A DNA stretch of 64,000 nt from Fusarium oxysporum f. sp. lycopersici 4287 (Eukaryota > Ascomycota > Sordariomycetes > Hypocreales > Nectriaceae). Shown piece by piece: positions 58,603 through 64,000 of the stretch. The first letter of the stretch is position 1. Every line of letters begins with the position of its first letter. The position numbers and the translations under genes are program-made. The notes beneath the pieces were generated by a model. It made no database searches and had not been told where the DNA came from. It worked only from the letters and a program-made list of their open reading frames with translations. Where the stretch lies: NCBI RefSeq assembly GCF_000149955.1, contig NC_030990.1:2810627-2874626 (forward strand), in the 5' to 3' direction.

Positions 58603-60278
58603 TTATAGTTCTTCAGACTCTTGACTTGCATCCACCAATGCTCGATACCTGGCACTCACTAGTGACTGGGGAGCAAGATGGACTAACACCTCAGTTCTAA
58701 GCCTCGCCTTGGAAAAAGGTAACCCTTCCGAGATGATGGCATCAAGGATATAAGAAACAACAGTGTTTGTCTTAAGAGGAGGAGTACGTAAGAGCGTAGC
58801 AACGGCCTCTGGTGTAAGATCTTGGTTGTCATACCACATGTAATAAGTGCGAAGAGACGACAATGGTGGAGTCGACTGGCGGCGCGTTGTGCTACGGTAT
58901 TGTTGAGCGTGCTTTTCGGCAGCGAGGATACGGGGATCCCTTGTATCATGGGAATTGTTCTCTGATGGGGGCGTAGCCTTTGTCGTGGGCGTTGCGACCG
59001 ATTGCGTAGGCCTGGTTTCTGGTGTTTCAAGTCTCACCTCAACATCAGCAATCACCTCAGATTCCCCCGATTCTGAAGTCGCATCACTTTCATCAACGTC
59101 ATCAGCGGTCAAGAACCGAATAGGAAGATTCTGCTCCACGAAAGCTGGCCGAGGAGGAGTAGGCTGAAGCTTCATGCGTTCCTGCTCAAGCACGTAGTAC
59201 AGCTGGAGACCAACATACGCATCTGATGCGGAATCTATATATGCGTGAGCTACAGAAGCACGGATAACACAAATTTTAACTTACATGCAATTTGATCTGC
59301 TGACAGACGCATCATCCAATTACTGGACCGCACATCATCTCCTTTGAACAAAGGAAGACCTAACATCTCCTGTGTCTGCACGGCTAAAGACACCATGACC
59401 TTATTGATTCGGTCCAGCTCTCCAGCCTTCGAGTATTTGACAAGTTTGTAGAGGTGAGACAGCTCGAGAATCCCCTTACTGTTTATGCCGAGATTGTTCT
59501 TCAATCTTGTGCAGTCACCCTTGATAGCCACGCCGACTTTTGTTACGCTTTCGTCCTCCATGATCCTCTTGAAAGTTGGGGCGACAAAGTCGTCCTTGGG
59601 AAAAAGTGCAACGTGGAACAAGCCCACACGACTTGGGCTAGCGATCTGGATGAGCGAAACATTTCGTCGAGGGTTGGAGTTGGCAGGACCTCTCGCAACA
59701 AACCACTCCAAATCGAAGCCAATGACTTTCTCGTCAGAAAAGTACCTTTCACAAACATGCTCCATCGTATGTTTTGAAGTGCAGTAGTGGACTTTGACTT
59801 TCTGCTCCTCGCCGTTTCCTTGAACTTGACGGTACATTTTGTAGGACCAGAACGACTGGCTGGAGCCAGCCTTACTCTTTCGGGCTGTATCCCAAAGGTT
59901 GGCGTCGATTGTGTAATCTAAGGATGTGAGAGGAGCAGTGACGGAATCCGTCAGGGCTTTCTCCCGTTTTGAGGCCTCGACGAGATCTCTGTCTGTGTCT
60001 GATGCAACCTGAGTGCCTTTAGAGATGGTTTCAATGGTAGGCAATACCAACCGATCTTGTTGATCGAACCATTCCGCCGCATCACGCTCGAACTCTTCAC
60101 CTTCACTGAACTCGTCAGCTTCGACATCTCCCTTTTCAACATCTCCAGACCCAGAGGCAGGGGTATGAACAAATCGAGTAATATCTAGGAATGGATAAGG
60201 TGGCTGATGATCATTTTTCGGAGAGAACCTGATCCCAAAAGCCGGATTCCACAGACGATTCTTTATAGTTGGTGACAT
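58603..60278 (-). CDS. WRN-type 3'-5' exonuclease domain protein (DEDDy)
   Basis: Two exons, 60278-59285 and 59234-58603, with a 50-nt intron, give 541 aa. The 3'-5' exonuclease domain (about 160-345) has Exo I as VIGFDLEW (Asp189, Glu191), Exo II around VGVAIKGDCTRLKNN, and Exo III across the splice as YSASDAYVGLQLYY (Tyr332, Asp336), which makes it a DEDDy enzyme like the WRN exonuclease. An alternative acceptor 15 nt upstream (35-nt intron) is also in frame but gives a poorer match and a very short intron. The N-terminus is acidic and disordered. The C-terminal segment LRTYYMWYDNQDLTPEAVATLLRTPPLK resembles a helical HRDC/RQC-like accessory region. A role in DNA repair or RNA 3' trimming is inferred; no helicase domain is present. 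Confidence 0.87.
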
Positions 60279-60868
60279 GCTGGAGCTAAACTCTTTCCTT
60301 CATAGATAGAACCGTCAGGAAGTTTTTAAAACGAAGACGGGTATTTGAACATACCTACTAGTATAGGGGAACCGACGCGTTCTTGTTAAGGGTCTTAATA
60401 CACTGCCAGCAATGCGCCCCTGTAAAGACAATATCATTGGGGTATGAAGTGATTGAAATGTAGCCAGCGTCGGTGAGCCATTGTGGCAAAAGCCCATGAC
60501 CCTGATACGCGAAGGCTACTGCGCAGTATGTGAGATTTGTTAGGCAGCCGCGTCAATAGAGCGATCATTGATTCTGAGCGTTAGCGGGTGGCTTGGGGAG
60601 GGTGGAGGTGGGCAATGGATTGGCTTAGTCACCATGATTATCGCGAGAGCACGTGGGGACGTGCTCTATATTCACACCTCCATAATCCATCCCACTTTGA
60701 GACTGTGAGACGACGACCTTGACGACTTCAGCTCAACTCTGAGATAAAGCATTTGGCTTTCGGTAACTAAAACCGACACTTCATTGAAAATATACTAATA
60801 ATTCTGCGCAAAGAAGCCGCTTCAGATCGATAACTCTTCATACAATCCACCCACGTCACATTTTCACA
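60279..60868. promoter_or_regulatory. Divergent promoter exonuclease/LSM5
   Basis: A 590-bp spacer between two divergent genes. It contains a perfect 9-bp inverted repeat (60646-60667) with a central CACGTG, about 200 bp upstream of LSM5. Confidence 0.5.
60646..60667. promoter_or_regulatory. Inverted repeat with E-box core
   Basis: AGAGCACGT, spacer GGGG, then ACGTGCTCT: a perfect 9-bp dyad that includes CACGTG at 60650-60655. Such a dyad could bind a bHLH dimer of the Cbf1/Pho4 type or a related factor. Binding is inferred. Confidence 0.4.
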
Positions 60869-61388
60869 ATGGCATCCCAACTGTTACCTCTCGGTGAGTA
60901 GCCTTGCATAGGGACTATTAATGTATCAAGGCTACATACTAACTTTTCTATGTAGAGCTTATCGACAAGTGTGTGGGCTCCAGGATTTGGGTCATTATGA
61001 AGGGCGATAAGGGTGAGAGATGAGTTTCTGTATGCTCATAGACGATTGTACTGAAAAGGTGATAGAATTCAGCGGAACTCTCGTCGGTTTTGACGACTAC
61101 GTTAGTGAGTATTGCTCTCCCAGTTCGCCTCTATCGAAACTAATCACCGGTATAGACATGGTTCTGGAGGATGTGACCGAGTTGTATGAGCAACATCTCC
61201 ATTATTGCTTTTTCCAGTACTGGCTAACTCAATAGTGACTACTCGGGTAACCACACTAAACTTCCCAAGATTCTGCTGAACGGCAACAACATCTGCATGG
61301 TGAGTCAATCGCAACTCGTTCCCTACTTATTGTACTAAAACTCTATCAGTTGATCCCCGGTGGTGAAGGTCCAGAAGGAGCTGCTTGA
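60869..61388 (+). CDS. LSM5: U6 snRNA-associated Sm-like protein LSm5
   Basis: Six small exons, 60869-60893, 60956-61012, 61066-61104, 61156-61183, 61236-61299 and 61350-61388, total 252 nt (83 aa). No exon exceeds 64 nt, so no long ORF marks this gene. The protein reads through LPLELIDKCVGSRIWVIM, then KEFSGTLVGFDDYVNMVLED (Sm1 motif) and ILLNGNNICMLIPGG (Sm2 motif). These are the LSm5 signatures. LSm5 is part of the LSm2-8 ring that binds the 3' end of U6 snRNA in splicing and of the LSm1-7 ring that promotes mRNA decapping. All five introns are 50-62 nt with GT-AG ends, and several have visible CTAAC/CTAAT branch points. The third exon start was chosen to give DKEFSGTL, as in the family. 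Confidence 0.95.
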
Positions 61389-61685
61389 GAATGGTCTACC
61401 AGGATCATAGACATCGCAAAATCTCTTCCGATCGAAACTCATCTCGAGCCCAGGACTCCCCTTTTTAGACTCAAGCAAACCTGGCGCGACCTATTTTATA
61501 CGTGTGTCACAACATGCACATTAAGTGGAAACCAGGACCGCAGTATAGCTCAGAAGAGTCTAATCTCAAGCTCATTCCAGTTTATATGTGGTTAAAAATA
61601 AATAAGCAGTAACCTGCAGCCCCCTAACGCCGACCGTCCATAATGCCTGTCCGTTTTAGATGATCCCTGATAATGAACGCGGAAC

Positions 61686-62871
61686 TCAGTGACCGTTCTG
61701 CATGTTTCCCTGCTCACCAGTGTTGGTAATGCGTCTCAATTCCCACTCTCGCGTGAACTCCTGATGCAACATCTCGAGTTGCTTAATGAGCTTCTCACAG
61801 ACAGAAGTAAAGACATCGCGAGGGGTGATGGTTCCGTCTGTCTGGACTCGTATGAAAAGCTCAGGAACATTGGGGTGAGCGACTGTATACGATGTCAGCA
61901 CAAGATTGACCGAGGGCGGCAGGTTCTGTACTCTTATACCCAGCCATGTAGACATTGGGGTGCATCTTCAGGTGCTCGGAGAGAAGGTTACCAAGAGTGT
62001 GGTCTTCTTTCATGAGGACAAAATCGGAGGTATTGGACATTCCTAATGGAATATTGTAAGCAGGGGATAGACATAAGTCGTAAGAGAGCTAACCTGAGAA
62101 GACCTTTTCCTCGATCTTCTTCTCGCCCTCTCCGAGCAGGAACAGCTCGAAACTGTTGAGTTTGTTAGCCTGCGAAAGATGTCAAGTAGTTTGAAGCAAC
62201 GTAACGGGTCATCTTGGAGATTGAAATGCTTGGGGTTACCACCGGCCATTGTCTAATATTTGGTGAAAAGACAAATATATGCTATGTGCTTTTTATGGTG
62301 TTGAAATAGATGAGATGAGCTTGACTCGCTTGAGGAAAATGCTTTTTTTTATTGCTTCGGAAAGGCTTTTGCAGGTCGCGAGATAACTTGTCTGAAAGAC
62401 AGTGCCCGCCACTGACAGCGCAAATGAACGCAGGAGATAGAATGAAGGAAAGGATAGTTATTTGATGGCTTTCAGACATTCGAAAAACCATGCTGCCTAA
62501 GAAGGCTGGGCATATATACTTAGGGGTAATGCCAACTAGGTAACACTGCTAGTCACATAATGCTTTCTAAACCAACTGACGGTAGGGTGATAAGGCCATA
62601 TTAGCTGACAACTTGTCAGAGTGAAAGTTATTCACTATGCTAAGGCACAGACCGATTGCCGAATCAATATTGGGTATTTGGCTTCACATGGCGCTTGGCC
62701 GAGCAGCATAATAAGAGCGTGTAGTATTGGACTGACTTGGTGTCTGTGTTTTGTTGCCGACTAAGAGAAGAGCAAGGAACCTGAAAACACGCGAGACGAG
62801 ACCCGAATAAAGAGAGAGAGGTAGAGACAAAGAGATAGAAAAAGACGGTCTTACCGATCAGGCGCGTTCAT
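61686..62871 (-). CDS. RPB11: DNA-directed RNA polymerase II subunit RPB11
   Basis: Four exons, 62871-62855, 62152-62094, 62042-61932 and 61882-61686, give 127 aa. The 17-nt first exon encodes MNAPDR and joins FELFLLGEGEKKIEEK, which matches the yeast Rpb11 N-terminus. Later parts are KEDHTLGNLLSEHLKMHPNV, MAGYKIAHPNVPELFIRVQT and a C-terminal helix (KLIKQLEMLHQEFTREWEL). Rpb11 dimerises with Rpb3, the counterpart of the bacterial alpha dimer, to seed assembly of RNA polymerase II in the nucleus. Intron 1 is 702 nt, far longer than its neighbours, with a strong GCTAAC branch point 18 nt before the acceptor. Intron 3 (49 nt) has a weak-looking donor (GTACAG) but is forced by conservation and frame. 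It diverges from the methyltransferase gene to the right. Confidence 0.94.
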
Positions 62872-63277
62872 CTTCGGTTCTCGATCGGGGTGTTAGGCGG
62901 TTTGAGGTTTGGCGGTAAAGTGGCGATTACAGCAAAAGTCCAAGAATGTCGGCAATTTGCGTTTCGTATCGCTCGAATCACTCGGCGAGCAATTCTAAGG
63001 ATAGGACAAACCTAGAGGATACAGCACCAAAAAGATCCAAAAGGAAGTAGTATCTTGAGCGAGTAGTACAAGTTGTGAACAAAGATTTAAAGAATAAAGC
63101 AAGGTGATGCAGGGGCTGCCCTCAGAGGCTCAAAGCTTCGAGGCGCGCGATAGAAGGGTAAAGGTCGGTTAATCATGACAATGTGTACATCCAACCTCAA
63201 CATTCTGATGGCACGCTTACAATTCTGTCATGCATTAACTTTCACCGTTGCAGGCTCAACGATGAAGTTCTTTCGTC
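62872..63277. promoter_or_regulatory. Divergent promoter RPB11/methyltransferase
   Basis: About 400 bp between the two start codons; purine-rich (GAGA-type) on the plus strand near 62810-62840 and just upstream. No specific site assigned. Confidence 0.45.
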
Positions 63278-64000
63278 ATGCCGCGCATTCAGCCGTCTTT
63301 GTTGCGGCGTGCTCGGCGCCTTTCGCCACATATTGCAAGCCTTCTTCCCGCTTGCCGGGACCTGAATTCTGCCCAGAATGAGCTACGATGGCTAAGAAGC
63401 CATGCCGATGAATCACGGTCACGAAACAAATCATGGCTGTTAGACAATCTATGCCGAAGAAGAGGGCGTGGTGAGCCTCTTCAGTATGTCATCGGCTCTC
63501 AGCCATTTGGTTCACTCGACATCAAGTGCAAACAAGGTGTTTTAATACCTAGACCAGAAACTGAGGCATACACTTTCCACCTAACAAACCTCGTCAAATC
63601 AGGGGAGCTTTTAGGACAAGACGTAAGGAAACTCGACCGTGGAGTAAACGTAATCGACTTCTGCACAGGAACTGGTTGTATACCCCTTGGAGTTTTCTCA
63701 TCCCTCCAGCACTCGGTTGACAACTTGACCGTGCGAGGAGTGGATGTTTCGCCTGTAGCCCTCCGACTCGCGCAGGAGAACATCGCACGGAACATCAGGC
63801 TTGGAAATTTGATGGAGCCTACAAAACACAAGCGGCTTGACATCACAAGAGCAAACGTTTTCAGTGATGGCGACATGCAGCAGCTCGCCGTTACCCCCTG
63901 GGATATTCTCGTGTCTAATCCTCCATATATATCAGAAGATATCTGGCATCATGGCCGTGGGCAACTGGGTTATTCAGTCCGAAAATATGAACCGCGCCTC
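63278..64000 (+). CDS. MTQ1: N5-glutamine methyltransferase, HemK/PrmC family (Mtq1-like), truncated by window end
   Basis: An open frame of 241 codons from the ATG at 63278 runs to the window edge without a stop. Motif I (SAM binding) is VIDFCTGTGCIPLGV with Asp127, and the catalytic NPPY is at residues 214-217 (VSNPPYISED). The N-terminal helical part contains GEPLQYVIGSQPFGSLDI and LIPRPETE, the HemK hallmark that helps place the substrate Gln. These enzymes methylate the GGQ glutamine of class I release factors. The Arg-rich, acid-poor N-terminus (MPRIQPSLLRRARRLSP) suggests mitochondrial import, hence Mtq1 rather than cytosolic Mtq2, which lacks the N-terminal domain. A further 60-150 residues probably lie beyond the window. 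A nearby ATG at 63262 is out of frame. Confidence 0.88.
   Translation, partial: MPRIQPSLLRRARRLSPHIASLLPACRDLNSAQNELRWLRSHADESRSRNKSWLLDNLCRRRGRGEPLQYVIGSQPFGSLDIKCKQGVLIPRPETEAYTFHLTNLVKSGELLGQDVRKLDRGVNVIDFCTGTGCIPLGVFSSLQHSVDNLTVRGVDVSPVALRLAQENIARNIRLGNLMEPTKHKRLDITRANVFSDGDMQQLAVTPWDILVSNPPYISEDIWHHGRGQLGYSVRKYEPRL

Noticed and set aside
59250..59284. 35-nt version of the exonuclease intron
   Set aside because: It is in frame, but too short for most fungal introns, and gives a worse match to the Exo III motif than the 50-nt version (59235-59284).
62043..62249. 68-aa minus-strand ORF (MAGGNPKHF) as a separate gene or the RPB11 start
   Set aside because: Its frame differs from RPB11 exon 2, while the 17-nt exon encoding MNAPDR gives the family N-terminus. 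Kept only as an oddity of the long intron.
1..64000. Biosynthetic cluster, CRISPR, prophage or selfish-element system
   Set aside because: I looked for PKS/NRPS, transposase, reverse transcriptase, NLR-type and repeat-spacer signatures and saw none; the genes are mostly dispersed housekeeping functions.

Overview
The window is nuclear DNA of a filamentous ascomycete (Pezizomycotina, probably Sordariomycetes). The evidence is short GT-AG introns (mostly 44-100 nt) with CTAAC/CTGAC-type branch points, genes on both strands with their own promoters, and homologues typical of the group: a BAH/PHD regulator of the SntB/Snt2 type, a bZIP factor with a DUF3425-like C-terminus, and a vacuolar alpha-mannosidase. 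I could not fix genus or species. There are no bacterial operons, CRISPR arrays, rRNA or tRNA genes that I can support.

Layout, left to right. 0-7 kb: an uncharacterised Cys/His protein (-), an S33 prolyl-iminopeptidase-like hydrolase (+) and a BTB protein (-). 7-11 kb: a HELQ/POLQ-type DNA helicase (-) split over 13 coding exons, one of them only 2 nt long. 10.6-14.7 kb: a 4.1 kb stretch without a convincing gene. 14.7-19.9 kb: the chromatin regulator SNT2/SntB (+). 21-22.5 kb: an Env7/STK16-type kinase (+). 23-26.3 kb: alpha-mannosidase Ams1 (-), with an unresolved N-terminus. 26.3-29 kb: gene-poor DNA with a MITE-like inverted repeat. 29-30 kb: an acidic-tailed unknown protein (-). 32.8-36.2 kb: mitochondrial MutS homologue MSH1 (+). 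37-38 kb: ribosomal stalk protein P0 (-), divergent from TRM82 (+, tRNA m7G46 methyltransferase subunit). 41-42.3 kb: the Ydj1-type Hsp40 (-). 44.5-46 kb: the bZIP factor (+). 46.4-48.9 kb: a CLIP-170/Tip1-type CAP-Gly protein (-). 51-53.5 kb: glycogen synthase (-). 56.9-58.4 kb: YTM1 (+). 58.6-60.3 kb: a WRN-type 3'-5' exonuclease (-). 60.9-61.4 kb: LSM5 (+). 61.7-62.9 kb: RPB11 (-). From 63.3 kb to the window edge: the start of an N5-glutamine methyltransferase (HemK/Mtq1 type, +).

Most genes are unlinked housekeeping functions: translation and ribosome assembly (P0, Ytm1, Trm82, Mtq1), RNA metabolism (Lsm5, Rpb11), genome maintenance (HELQ-like helicase, Msh1, WRN-like exonuclease), chromatin (Snt2), carbohydrate storage and turnover (glycogen synthase, Ams1), folding (Ydj1) and microtubule dynamics (CLIP). 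Several form tight divergent pairs (P0/TRM82, exonuclease/LSM5, RPB11/MTQ1).

Exon structures were rebuilt by hand from splice signals, reading-frame phase and conserved protein motifs. Except for AMS1, every spliced model gives a total length divisible by three. I did not find an obvious new multi-gene system. The most unusual signals are the 2-nt microexon, the unexplained in-frame stop near the AMS1 N-terminus, overlapping upstream ORFs on MSH1 and the bZIP gene, a 702-nt first intron in RPB11, and the inverted-repeat element at 27.7-28.0 kb.
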